Positions 35,126-45,053 are shown, counted from the first letter of the stretch. The stretch is 64,000 nucleotides of DNA from Alteromonas genovensis (GCF_010500895.1 NZ_JAAAWO010000001.1:310001-374000); one strand, 5' to 3'. Made by a program: numbers and translations. Notes: generated by a model from the letters alone, not told the origin.

Positions 35126-37351
35126 ATGACAACAGAAAAGATTACTATTGAGCAACCGAGATCGGCTTTTAGCGCTTTTTTTATAAGCGCTCGATCATCG
35201 GGTGTGTTTTCTATCGTTAATTTCACTAGCTTTATCTACATCATCGTTTTGGGGCTTACCTTCAAAGACCTGTACAGCTTTATGGAAGATTGGGTGGTTA
35301 TCACTCAGGCCATTGGTGTGCTTGTTATTTTAATGAACGTTGTCGCGCTTAAAAAAACCAACAATGTACCGTTAGCGTCAGCAATTATGCTGTTTTGTAT
35401 GTTTGCCATACACATGGCAAACGTCACCTTTGCAGGGGGTATTGATACTGTCCATTATGCGTGGATCTTTATCTTTCCCATCCTTGCTGGTGGAACAATG
35501 GGATGGCGCGGGCAAATATTCTTTTGGTTTATTAGCGTGCTTGGCACCGTTTACTATTATGTGTGGCCCGAGCAAATGGACACACTTCCCTACGAGGGTG
35601 ACATGGGCTACACATTGGCTACGCGCCTGATGTGTTTAACAATTTTCAGCCTTATTATGCTCACTTACTATTTTACGCTGAATGAAAAAATGCTGTTTTT
35701 GCGTAAAGCCCTTAAACTGGCCTCGTTTGAAAGTGACTTGTTTTCTGGGGTGTTTAATTCAAAAGCGCAAAGTGTGTTGTTGGTAGATGAAAAAGGAACT
35801 ATACAGCGCGCTAATCATACCACTCATACTACTTTCGGCTTTGCTGAAGATACGCTAATTCATCAACCAGTGAGTACGCTATGTTTGCACGCCGACCTGC
35901 TTTTTGCTGCAGATACGGTAGATAAACCGACGCGAGAAATACAGGTACAAACCAAAGATGGCCGAATTGTTTGGATTGAATATTCAGCACTTAGCGTTTT
36001 GGATGAAAATGAACATCGACACAGCTTGATCACCATCGAAGACATTAGCGATCGCAAAAAGCATGAATCTGAGCTGTCTCACCTAGCTCATTACGATCAT
36101 CTCACTAAAATGCCAAATCGCCTTATGCTTCAAGAGCATCTTGCTTCTTTGCTTAAACTTCACGCTAACGTGTCCTTTGCTGTTATTTTTATCGACCTTG
36201 ATAAGTTTAAAGACGTTAACGATATGCACGGTCATGAAGCCGGCGATGCAGTATTAGTGGAAGTTGCTCGTCGTTTAGAGCGCTGTGTACGAGAAGGGGA
36301 TTTTATCGGGCGCTTCGGTGGTGATGAATTTATATTGCTAAGTGAAATCGACACCTCTAAAGATGAAATTGTGCGCTTGGTTCAGCGTGTGCAAAAGGTA
36401 ATATTACAGCCCATTTATTACCAAAACAGACAGCACAACATTGGCTCAAGCGTGGGCATAGCGCAATACCCAGTTGATAGTGAAGATGCAAACGACTTAC
36501 TTCGCAAAGCAGATGCTGCTATGTACCGTACAAAAATTAACGAGAAAGGCGCATTCGCTTTTTACAACCTAGATTACGACATTGATTTGCAGCGCAAACT
36601 TCGCCTCAACACAGACTTGAATTTTGCATTGGATAAAAATGAATTGTCGTTGGTGTTCCAACCTATATTCGATAAGAACAAAGTGCTTTGTGGTGCCGAG
36701 GCCTTGCTGCGTTGGGAGCACAGTGAACTGGGCTTTATTTCGCCCGATGACTTTATTCCAATTGCCGAAGATGGTGGCCAAATTTTACATATTGGCGATT
36801 GGGTTATAGATGCTGCTTGTGAGGTACTGCGAGAGTGGCAGGAAATGGGACATTCTGCGCTTAGTATGTCGGTGAATATTTCCTATCGACAACTTGCCGA
36901 CTGTGCTTTGGTTGATGTAACTCGCCGCAGCTTAAACAAGCATGGCTTGAAAGGCGATAACTTGATACTTGAATTAACCGAGCGTGTATTTGCCGATGAC
37001 TTAGCGCTGGTTCGAGAAAATATGCGAATGCTGTCTGAGCTAGGGGTGAAAACGGCCATTGACGATTTTGGTATTGCCTATTCCAGCTTGAGCTATTTAC
37101 GTAGTGTAAACTTTAATATTTTGAAAATTGACCGCAGTTTCGTTAAAGATATTGTGGATGATCACGAAGCCAGAAACCTCTGTCATGCCATACACTCAAT
37201 GGCGAAAAGCCTGAGCTTACAGGTGACGGCTGAGGGCATTGAAACCGAGGCACATTTTAACGCCTTAATTGAAATGAATGTAGATAAGTTCCAAGGCTAT
37301 CACTTGGCAAAGCCACTCACTAAAAGCGACTTTTCTAAGTTATTGAGTTAA
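35126..37351 (+). CDS. Membrane GGDEF-EAL protein with PAS domain
   Basis: 741 residues: an N-terminal block of about six membrane segments (about 30-190), a PAS domain (about 210-310), GGDEF (about 325-480) and EAL (about 495-740). The cyclase signature RFGGDEFILL is intact, and an inhibitory site R-E-G-D lies five residues before it. The phosphodiesterase motif is present (AEALLRWEH), with downstream ELTER, DDFGIAYSSLSYL and KIDRSFVKD. So both synthesis and breakdown of cyclic di-GMP are possible; which dominates cannot be read here. It lies 37 bp after the pilin gene on the same strand, which could link c-di-GMP to pilus function. Confidence 0.92.
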   Translation: MTTEKITIEQPRSAFSAFFISARSSGVFSIVNFTSFIYIIVLGLTFKDLYSFMEDWVVITQAIGVLVILMNVVALKKTNNVPLASAIMLFCMFAIHMANVTFAGGIDTVHYAWIFIFPILAGGTMGWRGQIFFWFISVLGTVYYYVWPEQMDTLPYEGDMGYTLATRLMCLTIFSLIMLTYYFTLNEKMLFLRKALKLASFESDLFSGVFNSKAQSVLLVDEKGTIQRANHTTHTTFGFAEDTLIHQPVSTLCLHADLLFAADTVDKPTREIQVQTKDGRIVWIEYSALSVLDENEHRHSLITIEDISDRKKHESELSHLAHYDHLTKMPNRLMLQEHLASLLKLHANVSFAVIFIDLDKFKDVNDMHGHEAGDAVLVEVARRLERCVREGDFIGRFGGDEFILLSEIDTSKDEIVRLVQRVQKVILQPIYYQNRQHNIGSSVGIAQYPVDSEDANDLLRKADAAMYRTKINEKGAFAFYNLDYDIDLQRKLRLNTDLNFALDKNELSLVFQPIFDKNKVLCGAEALLRWEHSELGFISPDDFIPIAEDGGQILHIGDWVIDAACEVLREWQEMGHSALSMSVNISYRQLADCALVDVTRRSLNKHGLKGDNLILELTERVFADDLALVRENMRMLSELGVKTAIDDFGIAYSSLSYLRSVNFNILKIDRSFVKDIVDDHEARNLCHAIHSMAKSLSLQVTAEGIETEAHFNALIEMNVDKFQGYHLAKPLTKSDFSKLLS

Positions 37352-37415
37352 CGCTGCACTGGTAATATTAGAGCAATGTGCTCATACTCAAATTTTTAAG
37401 CCATTAAAAGAGACA

Positions 37416-37748
37416 ATGGAAACAAAGCTCCCAATATACAAAAAGCTGCTGGTGATATTTCGCGTTGAGCCTGGCTGCCTTGGGCCGCAGGGTCCTGATT
37501 ACGTGGAAGAATTTTGTGTTTTTGCGAAGCAGAAACTTAAAAATCATCACGGCCATTGTTTGCGCTGGGCGATTAAACCCCGCTACGACAAATCGTTGCC
37601 AGAGTTAGAGTTTCAGTTCAAAAACAGTATTGTGTCTCGTGAGAATGCTGATAAATACATGAACAGCTTCGATATCGACATTGATGTGTTTGAAGAAGGG
37701 CTAGAGGAGTCTCTAGCCGATCTTATTGATGTGTTTTTTGAGCGATAG
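37416..37748 (+). CDS. Conserved hypothetical protein
   Basis: A 110-residue soluble protein, slightly acidic, with no signal or membrane segment. The stretch VIFRVEPGCLGPQGPDYVEEFC, interrupted by no low-complexity sequence, and the acidic C-terminus (DIDVFEEGLEESLADLIDVF) suggest an alpha/beta fold. I do not recognise the family. It follows the GGDEF-EAL gene by 64 bp on the same strand, so it may be co-transcribed. Confidence 0.65.
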   Translation: METKLPIYKKLLVIFRVEPGCLGPQGPDYVEEFCVFAKQKLKNHHGHCLRWAIKPRYDKSLPELEFQFKNSIVSRENADKYMNSFDIDIDVFEEGLEESLADLIDVFFER

Positions 37749-37783
37749 GAAAGCAGACATAGCTGCTTTCCCATCTCGCTTAA

Positions 37784-38548
37784 TTACTCTGGTACTAATG
37801 CCACCTCAAGCTCTCTTGGTAAAACATGGCATAAGTCTTTGCCAATACCAAAGTCGTCTACCTGAAACGTTTGATAGCCTGCTTTTTCAACGGTAATTGA
37901 ATAAAAGCCAGGGCGCTCAGCTAGCATAGCGATTGATTCCTCCCCGTCACAGGTCCCAGTGGCTGCTTCTGAAAAGTCTTCTTCGGTTGCCGTAACCGCT
38001 GTATCACAAGCAATGGGCGTGCTTGTAGATTGGTCGGTAACCGACACTATCAAGCCATTTTCCACACTGGTAGTGCAGGTAATGTCGCCCGCTGCAATCA
38101 CATTACTGACTTCAATTGTGTATTCGTCGTCGGCAGTTTGAGAATTACCATCTACTTGAATTCGAGTTGGATACCCAAGCTCGGGATGATATTCAACTTT
38201 TAGCGATTCAGCACGGCTCTCTTCTAATGCTATACGGTTGAACAAGCCAGCTATGGTTTCAGAACTAAAGGTACCTTGCGGCAGGGCGACACTATTTTCT
38301 ATGATGGTTTGCGATTCTACCTGGTTTGCATTTACAACCACCAAGCGGGGGCGGGTAGCGTCGTCTAAACAAAAACACGAAATGCTGTAATTAAATTGAT
38401 AGTTGTCGATGTTGGCGCTTTCCCATTTTGCGCGGTTGGCATTGAGGTCTTCCAACGTATTATTTGAATCGCTGTTGCAGCCAACGAGTAAAAGAATAGC
38501 AGTGCAAGTAGTCGCGAAAGTAGCGATATAGTGAGTTAAATTATTCAT
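37784..38548 (-). CDS. DUF6174-like lipoprotein
   Basis: A 254-residue lipoprotein: the signal ends at the lipobox LLVGC (Cys24). The segment WESANIDNYQFNYSISCFC, followed by RLVVVNANQVESQ and a later YHPELGYPTRIQVD, is the DUF6174 pattern (about residues 40-150). A C-terminal domain of about 100 residues resembles a carboxypeptidase-regulatory-like beta sandwich (VSVTDQSTSTPI to YSITVEKAGYQTFQ). Function unknown; probably attached to an envelope membrane. Confidence 0.75.
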   Translation of the reverse strand: MNNLTHYIATFATTCTAILLLVGCNSDSNNTLEDLNANRAKWESANIDNYQFNYSISCFCLDDATRPRLVVVNANQVESQTIIENSVALPQGTFSSETIAGLFNRIALEESRAESLKVEYHPELGYPTRIQVDGNSQTADDEYTIEVSNVIAAGDITCTTSVENGLIVSVTDQSTSTPIACDTAVTATEEDFSEAATGTCDGEESIAMLAERPGFYSITVEKAGYQTFQVDDFGIGKDLCHVLPRELEVALVPE

Positions 38549-38741
38549 AACTGTCCTTAGTTTTAAGAGCGTTTTGATTTAGTGTTGAGATGCTTTGAGT
38601 TAGTTTTGAAATAATCATTTTGAATAATAACTAATCAATAGCATTGCAAATATCACGCGTCCAATCAATAGAATGTGGCATTTTTGTGCGAATTATAACT
38701 GCAGCCTGTGACAGCTGCTGCCCAAAAAGGCTTGCTAACAT

Positions 38742-40067
38742 TTACCGACGCTTTTTACGCCCTTTAGATTTTCTTTTGCCTGAGGGCTTATCAAAAGCTT
38801 CGAAATTGCCGTATAAATTTTCTTCTATTTTATCTTTTTTAACCGCTGGTGGTTTTGGCTTTGGTGTGAATTCAGAAATAAACGTCTTTTTAAACTGTCG
38901 ACCAGTAAGGCGTTCAATTGACCTTAGCTGCTTCGTCTCGTCGTCGCTATACAGTGAAATAGCTAAGCCCTTTGATGATGCTCTGCCCGTGCGGCCTATT
39001 CTGTGAATGTAGTCTTCAGATACATAGGGTAAATCTACATTGATAACGCACGGCAGTTGCTGAATATCGATGCCTCTTGCGGCAAGGTCGGTCCCTATTA
39101 AAACTTTCAGGCTGCCATCTCTAAAGCCATCTAGTGCTTGCGTGCGCGCGTGTTGCGTTCTATTAGCATGTATAGATTCTGCAGCAATACCCATTGCTTC
39201 TAATTCGTTTCTCAATTCATCTGCACCGCGTTTAGTGCGGGTAAAAACCAATACCTGAGACCAGTCATTACTTTTAAGAAGATGAATGACGAGCTCGTGC
39301 TTTCGCTCCTTATCTACCGGGTGCAATATTTGCGTGATATTTTCAATATGATCGTGAGCCGTTGCCAGTTCAATTGTCACAGGTTTATTGAGCATGGTGG
39401 CAGCTAGTGCCTTTATTTCTTTTGAGAACGTGGCTGAAAATAGCAGTGTTTGACGCTGCTTTGGCAAGAGACTTTGTATAAAGTGAATATGCTCAACAAA
39501 GCCCAAGTCCAACATGCGATCGGCCTCATCAAGCACTAACATTTCGATATGCTCAAAATTAACATCGCCTTGTTTGTATAAGTCGACTAAGCGGCCAGGA
39601 GTGGCAATTAAAATGTCTACCCCTTGCGCTAGCTCAAATTTTTGAGGCTCAATGCGAACACCCCCAAAAACGGCCGTCGAGCGAATATTCATACCTTCGC
39701 TGTAGCTTTCAACGTTTTTAGCAACCTGCGCTGCGAGCTCTCGCGTTGGTGCAACAATGAGCGCTTTCACACAATGTGGTTTTGAAGGCTGCGTATTTGC
39801 CAGTAACTGCAAAATTGGCAGTGAAAAGCTCGCCGTTTTGCCAGTGCCCGTTTGTGCTATCGCAATGACGTCTCGACCATTGAGTACTGTTGGAATAGCG
39901 TGTTGCTGAATAGGAGAGGCACTTGCGTAGCCCTTTTCAGTAACAGTAGTGACCAATTCGGTACACAAACCTAATTCGCCAAATGATATTGGAGACGATA
40001 TGGGAGGAGACGATATGGAAGAAGACGTAGAAGAAGACTGGGACGAGGGCATAAAGGATACATTCAC
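38742..40067 (-). CDS. DEAD-box ATP-dependent RNA helicase (RhlE-like)
   Basis: 441 residues with all DEAD-box motifs in order: Q motif (SPIQQHAIPTVLNGRD), motif I AQTGTGKTAS, Ia PTRELAAQV, Ib TPGR, II DEAD, III SAT, IV LVFTRTKRGAD, V RGIDI and VI HRIGRTGR. The N-terminus is Ser-rich and the C-terminal tail is Lys/Arg-rich (GKRKSKGRKKRR), which would bind RNA. The general type is RhlE; the exact E. coli counterpart is not certain. It acts in ribosome assembly or RNA turnover, often under cold conditions. A long leader lies upstream. Confidence 0.93.
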   Translation of the reverse strand: MNVSFMPSSQSSSTSSSISSPPISSPISFGELGLCTELVTTVTEKGYASASPIQQHAIPTVLNGRDVIAIAQTGTGKTASFSLPILQLLANTQPSKPHCVKALIVAPTRELAAQVAKNVESYSEGMNIRSTAVFGGVRIEPQKFELAQGVDILIATPGRLVDLYKQGDVNFEHIEMLVLDEADRMLDLGFVEHIHFIQSLLPKQRQTLLFSATFSKEIKALAATMLNKPVTIELATAHDHIENITQILHPVDKERKHELVIHLLKSNDWSQVLVFTRTKRGADELRNELEAMGIAAESIHANRTQHARTQALDGFRDGSLKVLIGTDLAARGIDIQQLPCVINVDLPYVSEDYIHRIGRTGRASSKGLAISLYSDDETKQLRSIERLTGRQFKKTFISEFTPKPKPPAVKKDKIEENLYGNFEAFDKPSGKRKSKGRKKRR

Positions 40068-40595
40068 GACGTTTGAAAATTAACGATATGATACGTGTTG
40101 TAGCGCAATGATGCGTGATTATTTGTCGACTTATTTATAATGCTTATTCGAAGGGGCCCGTTAAACGTGGTGCTTTGTTTGCGCGGTGCTACGCTTAATA
40201 AAAATGGGTGGATGTCTTCACGTTTGAATGTATTAAACATGTAGAGGTACCACATTAAACCTAAGGTTTAGACAACTAGATAAGTAGGCTTACCGAATGT
40301 GGACAGTCGAAATAGACTTTAGTTGAGCCTAACCGAATTGAAATCCGTAAGCATCACTAATAATTATCATTAGCGTGCCATATGTCCATTTGACTAGCCT
40401 TTTGTAATGAGCGTTTATGTCTCGTCTTTTGTGTCTAGTTCGTATTCGGTCTCCTGTAACCAGTCTGCATGGACAGCGTGAGGTGGCAAGCGTAAGCAGT
40501 TCAACAGGCTCGTAGCGAAAAGCGCAGACATAGCATATGAAGTTGATGCTGTGAATTCACGAGCTTTAATTAAGATTCAACATCAGGATGAGACG
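40068..40595. other. Long divergent intergenic region
   Basis: About 530 bp between the helicase gene and the sugar dehydrogenase gene. It should contain two promoters; a long 5' leader for the helicase is plausible. A short AT-rich inverted repeat, CTAATAATTATCATTAG (40357-40373), slightly resembles a Fur-type site, but the match is weak. A 63-codon minus-strand frame at its left edge has no support. Confidence 0.35.
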
Positions 40596-41822
40596 ATGAT
40601 TCTTCAAAAGAGAAATATGCAAAAACAATCTGTTAAAACGCGGTCAATGAATATCCGAACCCTGCCGCGGAAAATAGCGTTAATTGTTACGCTAGTTGCA
40701 ACCTCATACGGAGCCTTAGCTCAGTCTAACTCACCAACGCAGGTGGAAATGACCGGCAGCGAAGGTACTGTGCTAATGGGCAGCGCAATAACATCATTTG
40801 ATAACCCGTGGGCTATGGCGTTTTTACCCGATGGCCACAGCTTGGTGACAGAAAAAACAGGCGCAATGTGGTTGCTCGATGAAAACCAGCAAAAGCGCGC
40901 TAAAGTCGACAATGTGCCAAAGGTTACACCGCGTGGGCAAGGCGGTCTGGGTGATGTGATTGTGCACCCAGATTTTGCATCGAATAATACTATCTATGTT
41001 TCTTATGTAGAACGAGATGCTAAGGATGACGCTTTTAGTGGAGCCGTTATCGAGCGCGCCACGCTCACTATTACTGATAAAGGCGCGAGCCTATCGAACA
41101 GAGAGCTAATTTGGCGTCAATCACCTAAGGTAACTGGAAACGGACACTACTCCCATCGTATGGCGTTTTCGCCCGATGGTTATTTATTTATCAGTTCTGG
41201 TGAAAGACAAAAGTTTACACCTGCGCAGAATATGGCGATGAACTTAGGTAAAATTGTACGCCTGAATGCAGATGGGAGTGTGCCAGAAGACAACCCTTTT
41301 TATGGCAATGGTGCAGTGACAGAGCAAATATGGTCGTTAGGTCATCGCAACCCATTGGGTATCGATTTTGATGCGCAGGGTAATTTATGGTCTCACGAGA
41401 TGGGCCCTCGTCATGGCGATGAGCTGAACATTATCGAAAAGGCACGAAACTATGGTTATCCAACGGTGTCCCAAGGCGATCATTACTCTGGTGTGAAAAT
41501 ACCAAATCATGAAGATATTCCTATTTTTAAGTCGCCGGAAAAAGCCTGGGTGCCAGCGATAAGTCCTGCAGGCTTTATTATTTATAAAGGGGATTTACAC
41601 AAAGATTGGCAAGGCGATGGTTTTATCGGCGGTCTGTCTTCACAAGCGTTGGTTCGGGTTAGCTTTAATCAGGATGATAAAGGGAAGTGGAATGTTGAAG
41701 AAGCTGAGCGTTACGAATGGGGCAAAAGAGTACGTGAAGTTGAGCAAGATGGTATGGGCAACATATACGTACTTGAAGACAAAGAGGGTGGACGCCTTAT
41801 AAAGCTTCAAAAAGGTAATTAA
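40596..41822 (+). CDS. PQQ-dependent aldose sugar dehydrogenase (YliI/Asd-like)
   Basis: A soluble six-bladed beta-propeller dehydrogenase of the glucose/sorbosone dehydrogenase family. Seen are DNPWAMAFLPDG, GGLGDVIVHPDF, the conserved GHYSHRMAFSPDGYLFISSG, LGHRNPLGIDFD, HEMGPRHGDELN and the C-terminal SPAGFIIYKG. A signal peptide (IALIVTLVATSYGALA) sends it to the periplasm. The start is uncertain: the frame is open from GTG 40551, ATG 40596 follows AGGATGAG, and ATG 40647 would give a shorter, more typical signal. The family oxidises aldoses at C1 using PQQ and calcium. Confidence 0.88.
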   Translation: MILQKRNMQKQSVKTRSMNIRTLPRKIALIVTLVATSYGALAQSNSPTQVEMTGSEGTVLMGSAITSFDNPWAMAFLPDGHSLVTEKTGAMWLLDENQQKRAKVDNVPKVTPRGQGGLGDVIVHPDFASNNTIYVSYVERDAKDDAFSGAVIERATLTITDKGASLSNRELIWRQSPKVTGNGHYSHRMAFSPDGYLFISSGERQKFTPAQNMAMNLGKIVRLNADGSVPEDNPFYGNGAVTEQIWSLGHRNPLGIDFDAQGNLWSHEMGPRHGDELNIIEKARNYGYPTVSQGDHYSGVKIPNHEDIPIFKSPEKAWVPAISPAGFIIYKGDLHKDWQGDGFIGGLSSQALVRVSFNQDDKGKWNVEEAERYEWGKRVREVEQDGMGNIYVLEDKEGGRLIKLQKGN

Positions 41823-42015
41823 ATGACCAGGGCCAGTGCTGTGACGATATAGTATTTAGTGACAAATCATATAGCGACATAGCATTTGGCGACATTATTT
41901 GTGGTACAACGATACATAGTAAAGCGGTTTTTGTTACTGTTATAAATAATGTAGATAGCGTTAGAGAAGTAGGTTTGTAAACTGCTTCCTAACGTCGCCA
42001 AAAGGTTGTGCGTTA

Positions 42016-42498
42016 ATGGAAATAAAAGAAGCCTCTATTCAAGACTTTGATCTTATATGGCCTATTTTTCATGAGGTAGCAAAAGCGGGCGAGACCTATG
42101 CGTTTCGCACAGACACCTCAAAAGAAGAAGCACTTAATATCTGGGTCAAAACCCCCCGCAAAACTTACATAGCATTGGATGACGGTGAGGTGATAGGCAC
42201 GTATTATCTTAAAACCAATCACGCCGGCCCGGGAGGCCATGTTTGCAACTGTGGTTATATGGTTGCGGCATCAGCAAGTGGAAAGGGTGTAGCAACGGCC
42301 ATGTGTAAGCATTCTCAGACCATGGCAAAAGAGTTTGGTTATAAGGCAATGCAGTTTAACTTTGTTGCTTCAACTAACGAGGGAGCCATTCGCTTATGGC
42401 ACAAGTTAGGGTACAACACTGTTGGGAAATTACCCAATGCGTTCAATCATCCAGCGAAAGGCTTTGTCGATGCACTGGTAATGTATAAATGGCTTTAA
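42016..42498 (+). CDS. GNAT family N-acetyltransferase
   Basis: 160 residues with the GNAT fold: VIGTYYLKTN strand, then the acetyl-CoA loop (YMVAASASGKGVATAMCKH, corresponding to Q/RxxGxG/A), and MQFNFVASTNEGAIRLWHKLGY with the conserved Asn and the C-terminal strand-helix. The substrate is unknown; close relatives act on small molecules or protein N-termini. It is a single gene, 190 bp from its upstream neighbour. Confidence 0.9.
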   Translation: MEIKEASIQDFDLIWPIFHEVAKAGETYAFRTDTSKEEALNIWVKTPRKTYIALDDGEVIGTYYLKTNHAGPGGHVCNCGYMVAASASGKGVATAMCKHSQTMAKEFGYKAMQFNFVASTNEGAIRLWHKLGYNTVGKLPNAFNHPAKGFVDALVMYKWL

Positions 42499-42581
42499 AC
42501 CGGCAAAACAAACCTTGTAATGCTTCCCTACATTCTTTTGGAAATTTGAATTTGCAACTCGGTTTAAAACTTGAACTCATG

Positions 42582-42646
42582 GCCTAATTGAGGGGCCTAA
42601 CTGAAGCGCCTAGTTGCAGGGCTAACTTGAATGGCCTAGTTATAAG
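42582..42646. repeat. Degenerate tandem repeat, five 13-bp units
   Basis: Five consecutive 13-bp units: GCCTAATTGAGGG, GCCTAACTGAAGC, GCCTAGTTGCAGG, GCTAACTTGAATG and GCCTAGTTATAAG. The pattern GCCTA(A/G)(C/T)TGA is kept with scattered changes. It lies between the GNAT gene and the next small gene and does not encode protein. Confidence 0.6.
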
Positions 42647-42726
42647 ATAAGGCCGTGACCTCAACGCTTTTTTCAAATATCCGGCGGAAAAACATCACAA
42701 TTCAATAAACATGTTAAGGACAATTC

Positions 42727-42948
42727 ATGACTTCTAACACATCAGACAGTAATCAACACGACCAATCATTAGGTGACTTTGCAGCAATAAAAACGTCAAT
42801 TGCCAATGGCGACATTGATGAAGTTAAAGCGAGACTAGACGGTAAATCTCTTAAATCACTGGAAAAGGACTACCTAATAGACCTTGCGAAACTTAGTGGT
42901 AACAGTGACATTGTTGATACATTAGAAGCCATGCCGGAGGCTAAATAA
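42727..42948 (+). CDS. Small hypothetical protein
   Basis: A 73-residue acidic protein with a start after AAGGACAATTC and a strong terminator 40 bp beyond its stop, so it is probably a real single-gene unit. The second half (IDEVKARLDGKSLKSLEKDY, then LIDLAKLSGNSDIVDTLEAM) has the spacing of one or two ankyrin-like helical hairpins. No family is recognised. Confidence 0.7.
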   Translation: MTSNTSDSNQHDQSLGDFAAIKTSIANGDIDEVKARLDGKSLKSLEKDYLIDLAKLSGNSDIVDTLEAMPEAK

Positions 42949-42987
42949 TAGATAGTGCGTGTATAGCGCTTTATTAGTACTTCGTAG

Positions 42988-43019
42988 AAAGCCAGTCGTG
43001 ATTAGTAAGCTGGCTTTTT
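42988..43019 (+). terminator. Intrinsic terminator
   Basis: Stem AAAGCCAG / CTGGCTTT with a loop of about 13 bases, followed by T residues; ends the transcript of the small gene before it. Confidence 0.8.
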
Positions 43020-43181
43020 ACATATTAACTCTAGCCTCAACCTCTCATTCCTCATCATTTTTTAAATTATAGCTTGTATATGCGCATAGCTGCAGGCATA
43101 TTTATTTCTTCTCTGCATTCAGAGCGTTAACTGTCAGCACTGACATTGTGAACTTAAATGGATTTATTGTAGGAATCTCTG

Positions 43182-45011
43182 TTGTACTCCTTCTTCATTC
43201 GCTGTTGTATTTTCTTGCTTTCAACTGTGCCTATTGCTTCTGCCACAGGCGTAAAGTTTGATCTAGAGAGCGCCGCATCGCAAAGCGTGTGGAAACAGTT
43301 GCTGCATGCTGAGCAAACAGCAGTTTCGTTACATGCTAGCAGTGAAAACTTTTACTTGGCAGAAAACGGCTTCAAGTATCCCCAAGCAGAGCTTAAAGCA
43401 ACGATAAGCGCTTTTAAGAACGAGCCAACCAGCCAATGCCAGTTTCCTGCGCGTAAGCTCTTTATTAACAAGCACCTGCCAGAGCTGAGCTTTCCTGATG
43501 TTAAATGCCCTCAGTATCAAGAATACTTAGATGCTTTTTCAACCCAAAGCGCAAGCCTCATATTTGCCTCAGGTTATTTAGGCAACCCTGCGTCTATGTT
43601 TGGTCACGTGTTTTTAAAGTTTAATAGCGGCTCAGAAGAGGGGCTATTAGACAACACGTTCTCTTATGGCGCCAAGGTTCCAACTGGCGAAAATAAGCTG
43701 GTTTATATCACTAAAGGTATATTTGGCGGCTACCAAGGCAAGTTCTCAAATCAGAAGTACCATCACCACCATTTAACGTATAGCGAAACAGAGCTGCGTG
43801 ACATGTGGGAGTACAAGCTAAATTTAACTCAAGACGATATTCAATTTTTGCTAGCCCATTTGTGGGAGCTAGAAAATGCCACTATGACCTATTACTTTTT
43901 TGAGCAAAACTGCGCCTACCAACTGGCAAAGTTGCTCGGTTTAGTGTTCGATAAGCCGTTTATTGCTCCCAACAAGATATGGGTGATGCCGTTTGATTTA
44001 GTGGTGATGATGCAGCGCAATCAGAGCGATCAAATAATGTTTAGTGACGTTATCTACCACGGTTCACGTCAACAGACTCTGTACGATCGCTGGCAACAGC
44101 TAACCCCTCGAGAACAGCAAGTACTGCTAACAATACTGGAAAGCGCACCTCAAGAGGCGCATCAACAGCTTGCATCGTTAACGGATGCGTCTGCGATACG
44201 AGTAATAGATACACTCTACGACTATTTTGCATTTATTGAGCAAAAAGAAGACGACCTTACCGATATCCAAAAAGCGCAAAAGCGGCAGGCCATGATAAAG
44301 CGTTTTTCTATGGCACCTGTGAAGACGAGTTGGGATGTAGTGAAAAGGCGTCCTCCCCATGAGGCGCAGGACACTACTCGTATCGGCTTAGCGCTTCACG
44401 ACTCGTCAGCGGGTGGTATGGCCGGTGAGCTAAATTTTCGCGCGAATTATTATGATTTACTGACGCTTAATCCGGGGCGAATTCCATATTCTGAACTCAC
44501 CACGTTTAATTTACGTCTTCGGTATCTTGAAGCAGAAGGAGTGTCGGTTAAGGAGTTTACACCGGTACGCATTATTAACCTCAATGCATCTGAATCTGGG
44601 TTACCACTAGATAGCAATTGGGCTTGGAAGTTAGCTTTTGGCTACCGCGACCAAGCAAATAATTGCGTGGATTGTGGCGCGGGTTACATAGACAGTTTTA
44701 TAGGGAAGTCTTGGGTATTTCGCCACAACCTTGTGGGATATGCGGCACTCAGTACTTCCATTACGAGCTCTAATCTGAATGGCGGCTTTATTGCTGTAGG
44801 TTCAGAAGTGGGGGGTGTGGCACATGTTACGCCTGAAATAGCAATGTCATTGACAGTGGGCCAACAATGGTTTGTAAATCAACCATCTAAGGACCTGCAC
44901 TATCTCTCAATGTCAGCTCGATACTTAATTAATCAGCGCTGGGATGTGAGAGTTAATATTGATAATAAGCAAGGTACTGACTTTGGCGTGCTCATTTCGC
45001 ATTACTATTGA
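43182..45011 (+). CDS. DUF4105 family envelope protein
   Basis: 609 residues. The start is a TTG at 43182, spaced well from AGGAA; no ATG suits. A signal peptide (FFIRCCIFLLSTVPIASA) precedes a domain with the DUF4105 block LIFASGYLGNPASMFGHVFL, an HHHHLTYSE stretch and FFEQNCAYQLAKLL, which contains His and Cys residues arranged like a cysteine peptidase or lipase of the NlpC type. The C-terminal half (about 400-609) looks like beta strands of an outer-membrane barrel. It is followed 42 bp later by a DUF3015 gene; this pair is seen in other gammaproteobacteria. Activity unknown. Confidence 0.85.
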   Translation: MYSFFIRCCIFLLSTVPIASATGVKFDLESAASQSVWKQLLHAEQTAVSLHASSENFYLAENGFKYPQAELKATISAFKNEPTSQCQFPARKLFINKHLPELSFPDVKCPQYQEYLDAFSTQSASLIFASGYLGNPASMFGHVFLKFNSGSEEGLLDNTFSYGAKVPTGENKLVYITKGIFGGYQGKFSNQKYHHHHLTYSETELRDMWEYKLNLTQDDIQFLLAHLWELENATMTYYFFEQNCAYQLAKLLGLVFDKPFIAPNKIWVMPFDLVVMMQRNQSDQIMFSDVIYHGSRQQTLYDRWQQLTPREQQVLLTILESAPQEAHQQLASLTDASAIRVIDTLYDYFAFIEQKEDDLTDIQKAQKRQAMIKRFSMAPVKTSWDVVKRRPPHEAQDTTRIGLALHDSSAGGMAGELNFRANYYDLLTLNPGRIPYSELTTFNLRLRYLEAEGVSVKEFTPVRIINLNASESGLPLDSNWAWKLAFGYRDQANNCVDCGAGYIDSFIGKSWVFRHNLVGYAALSTSITSSNLNGGFIAVGSEVGGVAHVTPEIAMSLTVGQQWFVNQPSKDLHYLSMSARYLINQRWDVRVNIDNKQGTDFGVLISHYY

Positions 45012-45053
45012 AAATTAAATAAAAAATAAATTTTAAAATCAGAGGAATAATCA

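Noticed and set aside
40064..40255. 63-codon frame upstream of the helicase
   Set aside because: No family, no signal and probable overlap with the helicase leader.
40357..40373. Fur-box-like inverted repeat
   Set aside because: Only a partial match in AT-rich DNA, with no iron-related gene beside it.
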